DNA of 64,000 nucleotides from Pseudomonadota bacterium (GCA_018261735.1 JAGTRM010000006.1:62001-126000); one strand, 5' to 3'; counted from the first letter of the stretch, positions 1-9,977 are shown. Notes: generated by a model from the letters alone, not told the origin. Numbers and translations are program-made.

Positions 1-588
1 CAGGCGCCAGGCCCAGTCGGCGATTTCCGCCGGTGTAAAGCGGTTGTTGATCCAGGTGGCCACCAGCGAGCCGAGCAAGATGCCGGCCGTCAGCCCCGAA
101 GTCAGCGTGCCGCAGGCATAACCGACGCGGTTGGCGGGCACATGTTCGGCGACAAACACCCATGCGCCCGGTACCTCGCCGCCGATCGCCGCCCCTTGCA
201 TGATGCGCAATGCCAGCAAGGCCAGTGGTGCGCCGATGCCGATGCTGGCATAGGTGGGCAACAGCCCCATGAACAACGTCGGCAGCGCCATCAGGATAAT
301 GCTGAGGGTAAACATGCGCTTGCGCCCGACCAGATCGCCGAAATGCGCCATGACAATGCCGCCCAGCGGCCGGGCCAGATAGCCGGCGGCAAAAATGCCG
401 AAGGTCTGAAATTGGCGCAACCATTCGGGCATGTCGGCCGGAAAAAACAGCTTGCCCACGACGATGGCAAAAAAAACGAAGATGATGAAATCGTAAAATT
501 CCAGGGCCCCGCCCAATGCGGCGAGAGCGAGCGTTCGGTAATCCTGCCGGTTCAAAAGACGCGGCATCGTAGTATTGGATGAGTTCAT
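1..588 (-). CDS. MFS transporter, metabolite:H+ symporter type (3' end outside window)
   Basis: Inner-membrane major facilitator protein of the sugar or organic acid:proton symporter kind. Only about 196 N-terminal codons are in the window, and the frame is open to the left edge. The start ATG gives a protein beginning MNSSNTTMPRLL. The first helix carries the ALEFYDFIIF signature (about residues 29-38) typical of metabolite:H+ symporters such as ProP, ShiA or KgtP. The loop between helices 2 and 3 holds motif A (GDLVGRKRM, about residues 84-92). The substrate cannot be told. It lies about 215 bp downstream of the sensor-kinase operon on the same strand and may have its own promoter. Confidence 0.85.
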   Translation of the reverse strand, partial: MNSSNTTMPRLLNRQDYRTLALAALGGALEFYDFIIFVFFAIVVGKLFFPADMPEWLRQFQTFGIFAAGYLARPLGGIVMAHFGDLVGRKRMFTLSIILMALPTLFMGLLPTYASIGIGAPLALLALRIMQGAAIGGEVPGAWVFVAEHVPANRVGYACGTLTSGLTAGILLGSLVATWINNRFTPAEIADWAWRL

Positions 589-803
589 GGCGTTTTCTTT
601 GGTTCAGGAAAAGGAAATTCGTGCTGCAGCGCAAGACTCTGGAGAGTTTGCACGAAAATCGCACGGTAAAAAACTGAAAAAATCCTGATTTTGAAATAAA
701 ACACCATGGGTACCGGATATTCGCTTGCCACCTGCCCTGTCATAACACCTGACAGACCTCACTGCGCGGATTGGTGCGATTTCAGAAAACGCATCAGCGC
801 CGC
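589..803. other. Intergenic spacer upstream of the MFS gene, with a small inverted repeat
   Basis: This 215-bp spacer lies between the kinase stop and the MFS start. It contains CTGTCA (737-742) and TGACAG (750-755), perfect 6-bp arms around a 7-nt spacer. It also has an A/T-rich palindrome (AAAATC-AG-GATTTT on the minus strand, near 680-693). Neither is followed by a clear U-tract, so an operator is as likely as a terminator. No gene was seen. Confidence 0.3.
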
Positions 804-2921
804 TTATTCGATAGATAAGTCCGATGAGTCCTGATTGCGGTCCAATGAACAATGGATCGGCAAATAAATGGTAAAGGTAGTGCCCTTGCCAAGCTGGCTT
901 TGCACTTCAAGTTTGCCGCCATGCTTTTTGATGATGCCGTGGGATACGGACAAGCCAAGACCGGTGCCTTCGCCGACAGGCTTGGTGGTGAAGAAAGGAT
1001 CGAAAATCTTGGCCATGTCTTCCGGGGCAATCCCCTTGCCGTCATCGCTAATCGATACCCACACCTCTTCGGCAAGACGGCCGCTGCGAATAACGATTTT
1101 TCCCCGCTCCGGAATGGCGTGTGCGGCGTTGATCAGAATATTCATGAAAACCTGGTTGATCTGGGACGGAATGCACTCAACCCGCGGCAGTTGCCCATAT
1201 TCGCGGACCACGACGGCCTTGTTCGCGAGTTCATTGCCCAACACGTTGAGCGTGCTTTCCAGGCCTTCATGAATATCTGTCCATTGCCATTCCGCGCTGC
1301 CGGCACGGGAAAAATCGCGCAGATCCTGAACGATCCGCTTGACCCGGGAAGCGCCGTCGATGGATTCGCTGATTAATGTGCCGACATCCTGGCGCAGATA
1401 ATCAAAGTCGATTTCCTTCCTCAATTGGGTGATATGCGCAAGCTGTTCCGAGACTTGATCCGGCGCGCCTGGAAAACTGCCGGCATAGGCATCGATCAAG
1501 TCCAGCAATTCATCCACGTAGCGCTTGAGAACAAAGAGATTGGAATTGATAAAACCGATTGGGTTGTTGATCTCATGGGCAACACCGGCCGCAAGTTGCC
1601 CGATGGAGGCCAATTTTTCCTGTTGAATTAATTGCGATTGCAGGTGTTTCAACTCTTCATGGGCACGCTCGATTTCCACGATCTTTTGCGCCAATTGAGA
1701 TTCTGCCCGTTTGCGTTCAACAATCTCGCGCTGCAGTTCCAGATTGGATGTTAAAAGGCTGTTGGAGGCAGCTTTAAGGCACTCGTTGATGCCGGACAGC
1801 TGCTCCGTTCTTTCTTCGACTTTGGCTTCCAGTTCATCGTGAGCATTCTGCAGCGCCGTTTCGCGTGCCTGCAGGTTATTGCCCATGGTCTGGAAATCGT
1901 TGGCCAGCTTGTGCAATTCGGCAAACGAAGTGGGAATGGTGGACATGGACTGGACCGGGGCAAAGTCGCCCACGGTCAGCGCATTGGCACTCAGGCTGAG
2001 CCGCTCCAGAGGATGGATCACATAGCGCTGTATCTGCTTGCGCAGATTCCATGCCAATGTGATCCAGATCGCTAGTGACGCGGAAAATATAAGTACGAAC
2101 ATCCAGGCGTACGAACTCAAAAAAGCGCTCAGCGGGATCTGGTTCACCACCACCCATCCGGTTTTGTCGATCCGGACTGCCTGGCCCAGGACCATGCGGG
2201 TGTCATAGCGATAGAACGTATCGGGTTTTTCCTTCTGAACGCCCTGAAATACGGCCAGATTGCTCAGATTGGTTTGTTGCTTGACCAGCAGCGGGTCCGG
2301 GTGTGCCAGCAGGGTTCCGCGCTGGTCCATGATGAAAACAAAATCTTTTCCGGGGTTCTTTGCAATATGTTCGATTTCTTTCTGGAACAAACCCAGATTG
2401 AGCTCGCCAACCACGCTCCCTCCCTGTGCAAGCGCGCGGACCAGATACACCGTGGGTTCACCGGTCCGAATCGAAATAAACGGGCGGGAAATGCTGAAGC
2501 CTTTTTGTTCTTTGGTTTTCTGGAAATCCGGCAAATTCGACATATCCAGTCCCGAGTAATTCATCTCGGAAGGCATGAGCAGGGTGATTTTGTTGTTCTT
2601 GTCCAGAAAATACATGGTCTCGAAGTAGCCATAGGCCTTCCATGCGCTTTCCATGAAGACTCTCAGATTGTCCGTATCCACCGTCTCGGCAACGCGGGCA
2701 ACGGCATCCAGAATCCGTCCGCCATGATCGAGGTGATTTTCTATGAAGTGGGAGGTTGATCGTACGATCTGGCTTTGCTTGTTCAGCAAGTTTTGCTTGC
2801 CCAGATAGCCCACGCCAATGATCGCAGTAATACCGACCACGATCAGGGGAATGAATACCCGGAACAGGATCAGATGCAGAAATACCTGCCGCAATGGTGG
2901 AGGCGCGTTGTCTTTTGCCAT
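804..2921 (-). CDS. Membrane sensor histidine kinase with periplasmic double-Cache domain
   Basis: A 705-aa sensor kinase. TM1 is at about residues 17-41, then a periplasmic region to about 270 that looks like a dCache ligand-binding domain, then TM2 at about 271-292. A HAMP-like stretch and long coiled coil (about 345-435) follow, then the HisKA box with phospho-acceptor His449 in GVAHEINNP. The HATPase boxes DDGKGIAPED and GTGLGLSVSHGI come last. No receiver domain is attached and no response regulator gene is nearby. It is the last gene of the FIST-kinase-binding protein-kinase run, 23 bp after the binding-protein stop. The ligand is unknown; dCache kinases usually sense small organic or amino acids. 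Confidence 0.9.
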   Translation of the reverse strand: MAKDNAPPPLRQVFLHLILFRVFIPLIVVGITAIIGVGYLGKQNLLNKQSQIVRSTSHFIENHLDHGGRILDAVARVAETVDTDNLRVFMESAWKAYGYFETMYFLDKNNKITLLMPSEMNYSGLDMSNLPDFQKTKEQKGFSISRPFISIRTGEPTVYLVRALAQGGSVVGELNLGLFQKEIEHIAKNPGKDFVFIMDQRGTLLAHPDPLLVKQQTNLSNLAVFQGVQKEKPDTFYRYDTRMVLGQAVRIDKTGWVVVNQIPLSAFLSSYAWMFVLIFSASLAIWITLAWNLRKQIQRYVIHPLERLSLSANALTVGDFAPVQSMSTIPTSFAELHKLANDFQTMGNNLQARETALQNAHDELEAKVEERTEQLSGINECLKAASNSLLTSNLELQREIVERKRAESQLAQKIVEIERAHEELKHLQSQLIQQEKLASIGQLAAGVAHEINNPIGFINSNLFVLKRYVDELLDLIDAYAGSFPGAPDQVSEQLAHITQLRKEIDFDYLRQDVGTLISESIDGASRVKRIVQDLRDFSRAGSAEWQWTDIHEGLESTLNVLGNELANKAVVVREYGQLPRVECIPSQINQVFMNILINAAHAIPERGKIVIRSGRLAEEVWVSISDDGKGIAPEDMAKIFDPFFTTKPVGEGTGLGLSVSHGIIKKHGGKLEVQSQLGKGTTFTIYLPIHCSLDRNQDSSDLSIE

Positions 2922-2944
2922 GATGCCGCCTTTGGCCGGCTGGG

Positions 2945-4117
2945 TTAATTCAATTTTCCAACAATGACAAATTTTCCGTTTTCAATGGCGCTTAAATAAA
3001 ATGGCCGCTGAACATCGCCGAATCGATCGATAGAAAAACTATCGATCAGCCCCTTGTAATTCCCGGTTTCCAGCAATGCATTCTTCAGCTTATCAGGTTT
3101 GCCCCCTGTTTTTTTCAGCGCCTCTGCCAATACCATGGCGGCCTCATAGCCAAACGCCGCGCCGAAAGAGGGGGTATTGCCAAATCGGGACTGGTAGTTT
3201 GATTTGAACTCGATAAACAACGGGTCCTGGCTGGACAGTGCAAAGGATTGTTCCAGCTTCATTCCATCGACTGCTTTCCCGCCGTGATTGATCAGGGTTT
3301 CAGTCTGGGCCCAGGCCGATGTGAACAGCGGAATGTTCCAGCCCATGATGCGCACCCGTTGCGCCACCAGCGCCGTATCGATATCCGAGGCAATGATGAG
3401 CAGGCCGTCCGGTTTATCTTTGTGCAGTGTGGTCAATAATGGGGAAAAATCAGGCTGTGTCGCCGAGGAAAAACCGGCTTGGCCAGAAATCGCGCCGCCC
3501 AGCGATGAAAATCTATCAGAGAAGGTGCTGCTGTATGTTTGGGCGTATGCCGTATTGTCGGTGTCATAGATGATGGCCATTTTTTTCAGGCCACTGGTTT
3601 TGTAAACATGCTCGGCAAAAGCCCGTGCACTGTCTTTAAACGTGGGATAGACCCGGAAGAAGTAATCGTCCAGTCCGCTCAATGCGGGTGTGGATACGGT
3701 CGGCGCAAGCATGACGACCCGCGCCGGGTTGCTGATCTGCAGGCCGGCCAGGGTTTGCCCGCTGGTGGCATGCCCGATAATGGCAACAACATCCGACTTG
3801 ATTAGTTCTTCGTCTGCGGACTTGGCTTTCTCCGGGAGGCCAAAATCATCGCGAATGACCAATTCGATCTTGCGTCCAGCGATGCCGCCCGCCGCATTGA
3901 TTTTTTCAGTCGCAAGCAGCACGCCATTGCGTTCTTGAACGCCCAGCTCGGCTTGTTTTCCCGTCATTTGGGCAACAAAACCTACGCGGATGGGTTTCCG
4001 GTTGTTCCATGACAGAAAAAGCAGGCCCGCCATTCCAATCAGCAGCACCGGCAAGGCATAACGAAACCAGGAACTTTGGGTATATTTCCTGACGTGAATG
4101 CTCATCGGGAGCCTCAT
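2945..4117 (-). CDS. Membrane-anchored LivK-type periplasmic binding protein
   Basis: A 390-aa type 1 periplasmic binding protein of the branched-chain amino acid (LivK) family. It has an N-terminal hydrophobic segment (about residues 18-36, ending LLFLSWNN) with no lipobox and no clear signal-peptidase site, so it is probably a membrane-tethered ligand-binding domain. The mature part opens with IRVGFVAQMTG and the family's ERNGVLLATEKINAAGG-type region. Its start overlaps the preceding kinase stop by 4 bp (ATGA); an alternative ATG lies 12 bp further in. No ABC permease or ATPase gene is near. The context suggests it presents a ligand to one of the flanking kinases, which is inference. Confidence 0.85.
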   Translation of the reverse strand: MRLPMSIHVRKYTQSSWFRYALPVLLIGMAGLLFLSWNNRKPIRVGFVAQMTGKQAELGVQERNGVLLATEKINAAGGIAGRKIELVIRDDFGLPEKAKSADEELIKSDVVAIIGHATSGQTLAGLQISNPARVVMLAPTVSTPALSGLDDYFFRVYPTFKDSARAFAEHVYKTSGLKKMAIIYDTDNTAYAQTYSSTFSDRFSSLGGAISGQAGFSSATQPDFSPLLTTLHKDKPDGLLIIASDIDTALVAQRVRIMGWNIPLFTSAWAQTETLINHGGKAVDGMKLEQSFALSSQDPLFIEFKSNYQSRFGNTPSFGAAFGYEAAMVLAEALKKTGGKPDKLKNALLETGNYKGLIDSFSIDRFGDVQRPFYLSAIENGKFVIVGKLN

Positions 4118-5325
4118 TCTTGTTGCTCGTGCTGTTGACCGGATGGCACCCCCGAGTACTGCGGATCGGATTCAGCCTGATGGCGGATAGGCAGATGGAT
4201 GGTAAAGGTGGTGCCTTTGCCAAGCCGGCTTTGCACTTCAAGTTTGCCGCCATGGTTTTTGATGATGCCGTAGGAAATAGACAAGCCCAAGCCGGTTCCC
4301 TCGCCCACCGGCTTGGTCGTAAAGAACGGTTCAAATATCTTGCTGATATTTTCCGGAGCAATTCCCTTGCCGTTATCGGAAATGGCGATATACACCCCAT
4401 CCGCAATGCAACCGCTGCGGATAACGATTTCCCCCTGCTCTGAAATAGCCTGGGCAGCATTGATCAGGATGTTCATGAACACCTGATTGATCTGTGAAGG
4501 AATGCATTCAACCAGCGGCAGATCGCCGAATTCGCGCGTTACCACGGCCTTGTGCTTGATTTCGTTCCCAAGAATATTGAGGGTGCTGTTCAAGCCATCG
4601 TGGATATCCACCAACGTTCGATCCACGCTGCCCACACGGGAAAAATCGCGCAAATCCTGGACAATCCTCCTGACGCGGGCAGTGCCTTCAATCGATTCAT
4701 CGATCAATATATTGATATCTTCACGCAAAAAATCGAGATCGATATTCTGCCGCACCTCGTCAATACACGCTTTCTGCTGTCCTTCCATGCTGGCAACACA
4801 ACAACTGGCGTTTTCATAGACATCGATCAGTTCCATCAGCTTGATTACGTAGCCGCGCAACGTGCTCAGATTTGAGCTGACAAAACCGATCGGATTATTG
4901 ATTTCATGTGCCACCCCGGCGGCAAGCTGGCCGATCGAGGCCAGTTTTTCCGATTGCAGCAACTGGTTTTGTGCTTCTTCGAGCTTATGAATCAACACTT
5001 GTTGCTCGCGTTTTTCCTGCTCCAAGGCTTCATTGATCTTCTTGCGTTCTTCTATTTCCAATCGCATCAAAGCTTGTGCGTTCTGGAGCGCGCGGGTGAT
5101 CTTGATGTTTTCCTTCAGGGCATCTTCCAGCTCCCGGGTGCGCTCGCGCACCTGGGCTTCCAGGGTGATGGTGGCTTGAAAAAGGCCGAACTCGGAACTC
5201 TGCACGCTCATGGCGCGTTCGGCGCGATTCATCAGCGCCCGCACCATCTTGTTCAGGCGAGAAGCTTCCGCCTGCAGCGCGACAACCTGCGGGCTGGACA
5301 AAATTGCTTCATCCTGTTCGTTCAT
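4114..5325 (-). CDS. Cytoplasmic histidine kinase, NahK-like partner of the FIST protein
   Basis: A 403-aa histidine kinase without membrane segments. ATG at 5325 is preferred over an in-frame TTG at 5355 because GGGAG precedes it. The N-terminal 130 residues are coiled coil. The stretch around residues 28-60 (ALMNRAERAMS, then VRERTRELEDAL) resembles, from memory, kinases encoded with FIST/NosP proteins. The HisKA box has His140 in GVAHEINNP, followed by the HATPase boxes DNGKGIAPEN and GTGLGLSISYGI. From the LASIGQLAAGVAHEINNP box onward it is strikingly like the kinase at 804-2921, so the two look like paralogues. It overlaps the FIST gene by 17 nt, which indicates translational coupling. 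No receiver is fused. Confidence 0.88.
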   Translation of the reverse strand: MNEQDEAILSSPQVVALQAEASRLNKMVRALMNRAERAMSVQSSEFGLFQATITLEAQVRERTRELEDALKENIKITRALQNAQALMRLEIEERKKINEALEQEKREQQVLIHKLEEAQNQLLQSEKLASIGQLAAGVAHEINNPIGFVSSNLSTLRGYVIKLMELIDVYENASCCVASMEGQQKACIDEVRQNIDLDFLREDINILIDESIEGTARVRRIVQDLRDFSRVGSVDRTLVDIHDGLNSTLNILGNEIKHKAVVTREFGDLPLVECIPSQINQVFMNILINAAQAISEQGEIVIRSGCIADGVYIAISDNGKGIAPENISKIFEPFFTTKPVGEGTGLGLSISYGIIKNHGGKLEVQSRLGKGTTFTIHLPIRHQAESDPQYSGVPSGQQHEQQE

Positions 5326-6475
5326 CTCGGGGCTCTCCCAAACTTCCGATCGCAACGCCGGTCAGGGTCTGATTGACATGGACACCGCCGTACTGCTCGC
5401 CATAAGTGCTGAATCCGACCGTATTGTTGTCGCAAAAAATGTCGACAACAGGTTCGCGCAACCCCCGCCGGGATATTTCAAGATTGCGGTGCGTGCAATC
5501 ACAGGCGATCACCAGTTGAAGCACACCGATTTCATCCTGCAGAGTTTCAAAGGTCTGCTTCAGGTTGTTCACCAGATCTCCGCACGTCGCCACCCGGAGC
5601 ACCAACCCTTCGTCGATAGCGCTGTAAAAGGTCAGGCTGCCATCCGGATTGACTCGCTGGATTGAACGAACGTAATTGGTTCCGTCAATGACCACCACCA
5701 CGGGCATGGTGGCATAGTCCTCGGGCGTCATGTTGGCCACATCCACACCAACCAGCCGGGCATACTCTTCCGCGGCAGGCAGCCCGTTTATTTCCTTGAC
5801 AGTGCGGGTGGCAGTATCAGCCTCGGTGACGACCAACCGTTCTTCTTCGGTCTTGAAGTGCTGCGTCTTGAATATCCTGAACGGGTAATGGGTTGCGACC
5901 AGTGCCAATGCCACGCTATCGGTATGGAACGCCCCGCCATGAAATACCCAGGTTTTTGCAAGTTTCAGGTCGTCGCCTGCCGACCCGCCGACGAGTTGTG
6001 TTTTTCCCAACGCATGCTGGAATGTCCGCGCCACAGATTCTTCGCGAATCGACAAGCCGTCGATCAGCATGAAACCAAAGCGGCCCGGCATCTCGTTCCC
6101 GGGAACACGCGCATCCAGTTCTTGTTCAAGCCGGTGTGCGAAAGCCGCGCCCTTCGCGATCTCAAATCCTTGCAACTCACCCAGCATTCCGGCAACGGCA
6201 TAGCAAGACCCGGCGGGCAGACTGGCTCCGGACAAGCTGTAATCACAATAGCCAGCAGGCCCTATTTCACCGGCCGTGGTACATCCGATTACCGTCACCC
6301 CGGCAAACAAGCGGTTGATTTCACCGGCCAGAATATGCAAGTCATATTTGCTTGAACAGAAGAACACCACCAGCGCCATATCAGGCTGCTGGACCGCGGC
6401 ATGAAATTCCTGAACCGCCAGGCAAGGGTCGCTGGCACGAGAATGAGCAATGCGGATTTCAGAACTGATACTCAT
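5309..6475 (-). CDS. FIST-domain sensory protein (NosP-like)
   Basis: A 388-aa protein with FIST-N and FIST-C domains. Visible family signs are the VTVIGCTTAGEIGP stretch in the N-terminal quarter and the C-terminal region ending in the GEQYGGVHVNQTLTG-like segment. FIST proteins are cytoplasmic small-molecule sensors. The NosP subgroup binds haem and nitric oxide and regulates a co-transcribed histidine kinase. The next gene is such a kinase, overlapping by 17 nt, so a NosP/NahK-type pair is likely, but haem binding cannot be read from sequence. ATG at 6475 is preferred; an in-frame GTG lies at 6493. It is the first gene of the operon. Confidence 0.85.
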   Translation of the reverse strand: MSISSEIRIAHSRASDPCLAVQEFHAAVQQPDMALVVFFCSSKYDLHILAGEINRLFAGVTVIGCTTAGEIGPAGYCDYSLSGASLPAGSCYAVAGMLGELQGFEIAKGAAFAHRLEQELDARVPGNEMPGRFGFMLIDGLSIREESVARTFQHALGKTQLVGGSAGDDLKLAKTWVFHGGAFHTDSVALALVATHYPFRIFKTQHFKTEEERLVVTEADTATRTVKEINGLPAAEEYARLVGVDVANMTPEDYATMPVVVVIDGTNYVRSIQRVNPDGSLTFYSAIDEGLVLRVATCGDLVNNLKQTFETLQDEIGVLQLVIACDCTHRNLEISRRGLREPVVDIFCDNNTVGFSTYGEQYGGVHVNQTLTGVAIGSLGEPRDERTG

Positions 6476-6493
6476 GAGAGGAATTCCTGTCAC

Positions 6494-6846
6494 GATACTT
6501 TATTCACCATAGGCAATAAAATGCGCGCAAGGAAACAACATCTCCTTGCAGGCCGATAAAAAACAGCAAGTAAGTTGTTGTTTTTTCAAAACACCGTCCC
6601 AAAACCTAGGGCGGCCGACCAAGACAGGCATCGATCAATAGCAACCGCACTGGTCATCGAACATTTCTGGAATAAAAATCGTATTGGCAAAACTTGCTCA
6701 CGCAATGCCATTTGCAATGCTGACAGCCCACAAGCAATTGTGGCCTCAATTGGTTTTATCGGAAATTCTTCCGGGAACGATTTAAGCTGAAAACATGACA
6801 AGACCATTAACGGTAATCATGCCTCCCTGCAAACAAGAGGAAAATC
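6494..6846. other. Divergent intergenic region (FIST operon / lipoprotein gene)
   Basis: A 353-bp AT-richer spacer between the divergent FIST operon and the lipoprotein gene. It must hold promoters for both. A 7-bp inverted repeat, GCAAGGA (6527-6533) and TCCTTGC (6543-6549), sits about 50 bp upstream of the FIST start and could be a leader hairpin or operator. No convincing gene or -35/-10 pair was identified. Confidence 0.4.
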
Positions 6847-7425
6847 GTGATCAACTCAGCGAGATTACGTTCATGCCTGTTCGCCACTCTGCTGCTCGCG
6901 GGCTGCTCACACCTGCTGCCTACCACCAATCAAACCACACAATCCCCCTGGAACAGTTACGAGGAGGCACGCATTGCCTTCGACAGCATCCAGCCAGGTG
7001 CAACCAGCATCGAAGAATTGTGGGGCATGGGCTTTGACCCGCTCAAACGCCCCAACATCCGGGTTCTTAATCATCTGGATGTCATGCGGCTGTTCGTTCC
7101 CAATGATTCCATCCACCTGGCCGATCTGCACCCAGACATCCAGACCTGCCTGCTAGCCAAAACGGACTGCCAAGGCTACATGGTGACACTGGGCAATACC
7201 TACCGCGAACGTTATGGCAACGCGATGCTGGATGTCCTCAACTTCCGCAGGAAAACTCGCACCAGTGGCTGGCAATTCCAGGGATTGATTGTTCTGAAAA
7301 AGAGCCAGGTAATCTACAAGCTGGTAAGCGGACAACCGAACATTCTGGAATTCGAGGACAAGAAAAATCCGCTCGGCCCACTACAGGATATCTCGGTGCC
7401 CACCGATTTTTCATTGCATAACTAG
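6847..7425 (+). CDS. Putative lipoprotein, unknown function
   Basis: A 192-aa protein with an N-terminal lipoprotein signal (MINSARLRSCLFATLLLAGC, lipobox LAGC with acylated Cys at residue 20). The mature part has a region (EEARIAFDSIQPGATSIEEL) resembling bacterial outer-membrane lipoproteins of the SmpA/OmlA-like kind, but the match is weak. AAGAGG lies ahead of the start. It is single, between the divergent FIST operon and ftsK. The function is not recognised. Confidence 0.75.
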   Translation: MINSARLRSCLFATLLLAGCSHLLPTTNQTTQSPWNSYEEARIAFDSIQPGATSIEELWGMGFDPLKRPNIRVLNHLDVMRLFVPNDSIHLADLHPDIQTCLLAKTDCQGYMVTLGNTYRERYGNAMLDVLNFRRKTRTSGWQFQGLIVLKKSQVIYKLVSGQPNILEFEDKKNPLGPLQDISVPTDFSLHN

Positions 7426-7584
7426 GTTCTGTGGACGCCATTCCACTGAAAAGATCGATTTCACCGGGGCAACGCGCCAATCCGGTTGATCCGGTATCAA
7501 CAGAATCCATGCAACCGAACGATTCTCCTCGTGCGCCCCGGCCACCGTTATAATCATGCAAACAACCAGGCTTAGCATCGCTAC

Positions 7585-9960
7585 ATGGCTATCATCCGCA
7601 AGAAAAACGTACCCAATGTTTCGAGCCGCGCCGCGCTCCCGCCGCAACTGGCCAATCTGTTGCGCGAATCGTGGTGGCTGCTGCTGGTCGCCGTGGCCAT
7701 TTATCTCGTTCTGGCACTGGCCACCTATCATTCGACCGATCCTGGCTGGTCGCATAGCGCGGCACGCGGCACCATCCAGAACCGCGGCGGCGTATTCGGC
7801 GCAGTGCTGGCCGATGTGCTGCTCTACCTGTTCGGCCTCTCCGCCTGGTGGTGGGTAGGCTTTTGCTTTGGCGCCATCCTGTGGGGCTACCGCCGCATCG
7901 ATCGGGTTGAAGACAGCTCCCGCCCGGTCGCCCTGTTCGCTTGCGCCGGCTTTATCATGCTGATCCTGGCCAGCAGCAGTTTCGAAGCCTTGCGCCTGCA
8001 TAGCCTGCAAACCAACCTGCCACTCGCGCCCGGCGGCATCCTCGGGCTGGCCCTGGGCGGATGGCTGCTTGGCCTTTTGGGATTTTCCGGCGCCACCCTG
8101 GCCCTGATTCTGGCGTTCTGTCTCGGTTTTTCGCTGTTCGCCGGCCTGTCCTGGCTGGATGTCATGGAGCGGACGGGCGATCTGCTGGAAGGCACATTCC
8201 TGCGCCTGCGCGATACCATGCAAGCGGCCAATGACCGGCGCATCGGCCGGCAAGCCGCCGAAGTACGGACCGAACGCGTGAGCGAGGAAAAGAAAAAACA
8301 GGTCGACAAGCCGCCGATCCGCATCGAGCCCCAGCAAATGGAAGTCCCGGTCGCCAAATCGATTGCCAAGGCCATCGAAAAGAAGGCCGAGGAAGAGAAA
8401 AAGAAGGCCGTGCAACCCACGCTGTTCGAGCTGGACGATCTGCCCTCACCAGGCAGCGACGGCAACAGCATCCAACCGCCGATCACCCTGCTCGCTCCGC
8501 CGCCGGTCGCACAGGAAACCATCAGCCTGGAAACGCTGGAATACACCTCGCGCCTGATCGAAAAGAAGTTGGCCGATTTCAATGTCGAGGTCAAAGTGAT
8601 CGCCGCCTACCCCGGGCCGGTGATTACCCGCTACGAGATCGAGCCAGCGGTAGGCGTCAAAGGTGCGCAGATCGTCAACCTGATGAAGGACCTGGCGCGC
8701 GCGCTCGGCCTGATTTCGATCCGCGTGGTCGAAACCATTCCCGGCAAGACCTGCATGGGGCTGGAATTGCCCAACCCGTCGCGCCAGACCATTCGCCTGT
8801 CGGAAATCCTCTCGTCCGAGGCCTATCACCAGCAGCACTCGAAGCTGACCATCGCGCTCGGCAAGGACATCACCGGCCGCCCGATCGTCACCGATCTTGC
8901 CCGCGCACCGCACCTGCTGGTAGCCGGCACCACCGGCTCGGGTAAATCGGTCGGCGTGAACGCGATGATCCTCTCCTTGCTCTACAAGGCCTCGCCGGAA
9001 GAAGTACGCTTCATCATGGTCGACCCGAAGATGCTGGAGCTCTCCGTCTACGACGGCATTCCGCATCTGTTGGCGCCCGTCGTCACCGACATGAAGCTGG
9101 CCGCCAACGCGCTCAACTGGTGCGTGGCGGAAATGGAAAAGCGCTACCGCCTGATGAGCACCTTTGGCGTGCGCAACTTGGCTGGTTTCAACCAGAAAGT
9201 AAAAGAGGCCGAAAAAGCCGGCAAGCACCTCACCAATCCGTTCAGCCTGACACCGGAAACGCCGGAGCGGCTGGAAACGCTGCCGCAGATTGTCGTGGTC
9301 GTGGATGAGTTCGCCGACCTGATGATGGTCGCCGGCAAGAAGATCGAAGAGTTGATCGCCCGTCTGGCGCAAAAAGCGCGCGCCGCCGGCATCCACCTGA
9401 TCCTGGCCACGCAGCGCCCGTCGGTCGATGTGATCACCGGCCTGATCAAGGCAAATATTCCGACGCGCATCGCCTTCCAGGTCTCCAGCAAGATCGACAG
9501 CCGCACGATTCTCGACCAGATGGGCGCCGAAGCGCTGCTCGGCCAGGGCGACATGTTGTTCATGCCGCCGGGCAGCGGCTACCCGTTGCGCGTGCACGGT
9601 GCGTTCGTCGCCGACGAGGAAGTGCACAAGGTGGCCGAATACCTGAAACAACTGGGCGAGCCTGATTACATCGACGGCATCCTCAACGGCGGCTTCGAGG
9701 CCGAAGCCGCCAGCGGCGGTGGCAACGGCCTGCCGTGGGAATCCGCCAGCGGCGGCGAGGAATCCGATGCCTTGTACGACGAAGCCGTGGCTTTTGTGCT
9801 CAAATCGCGCCGCGCATCGATTTCTGCCGTGCAGCGCCAGCTGCGCATCGGCTACAATCGCGCCGCGCGCCTGATCGAACAGATGGAAAACGCCGGTCTT
9901 GTCAGCGCAATGGAGACCAATGGCAACCGCACTGTGCTGGTTCCGCCACAGTCTGAATAG
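7585..9960 (+). CDS. ftsK: DNA translocase FtsK
   Basis: A 791-aa septal DNA translocase. Four hydrophobic segments lie within about residues 28-190. A charged Lys/Glu-rich linker (about 200-300) is short compared with E. coli FtsK. The motor domain has Walker A GTTGSGKS (448-455) and a Walker B region [15 protein letters not shown]-terminal gamma winged-helix domain (about 722-785, with [20 protein letters not shown]) would recognise KOPS and contact XerD. It pumps chromosome ends and activates dimer resolution at the division septum. The length suits the short SpoIIIE/FtsK form common in betaproteobacteria. The large open frame on the opposite strand is a shadow. Confidence 0.97.
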   Translation: MAIIRKKNVPNVSSRAALPPQLANLLRESWWLLLVAVAIYLVLALATYHSTDPGWSHSAARGTIQNRGGVFGAVLADVLLYLFGLSAWWWVGFCFGAILWGYRRIDRVEDSSRPVALFACAGFIMLILASSSFEALRLHSLQTNLPLAPGGILGLALGGWLLGLLGFSGATLALILAFCLGFSLFAGLSWLDVMERTGDLLEGTFLRLRDTMQAANDRRIGRQAAEVRTERVSEEKKKQVDKPPIRIEPQQMEVPVAKSIAKAIEKKAEEEKKKAVQPTLFELDDLPSPGSDGNSIQPPITLLAPPPVAQETISLETLEYTSRLIEKKLADFNVEVKVIAAYPGPVITRYEIEPAVGVKGAQIVNLMKDLARALGLISIRVVETIPGKTCMGLELPNPSRQTIRLSEILSSEAYHQQHSKLTIALGKDITGRPIVTDLARAPHLLVAGTTGSGKSVGVNAMILSLLYKASPEEVRFIMVDPKMLELSVYDGIPHLLAPVVTDMKLAANALNWCVAEMEKRYRLMSTFGVRNLAGFNQKVKEAEKAGKHLTNPFSLTPETPERLETLPQIVVVVDEFADLMMVAGKKIEELIARLAQKARAAGIHLILATQRPSVDVITGLIKANIPTRIAFQVSSKIDSRTILDQMGAEALLGQGDMLFMPPGSGYPLRVHGAFVADEEVHKVAEYLKQLGEPDYIDGILNGGFEAEAASGGGNGLPWESASGGEESDALYDEAVAFVLKSRRASISAVQRQLRIGYNRAARLIEQMENAGLVSAMETNGNRTVLVPPQSE

Positions 9961-9977
9961 CTAATCGCAAGCTTTAC

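Noticed and set aside
6684..6697. A sigma-54-like promoter (TTGGCA...TTGC) upstream of the lipoprotein gene
   Set aside because: The GG to GC spacing is one base shorter than sigma-54 requires, and no activator site or gene is nearby.
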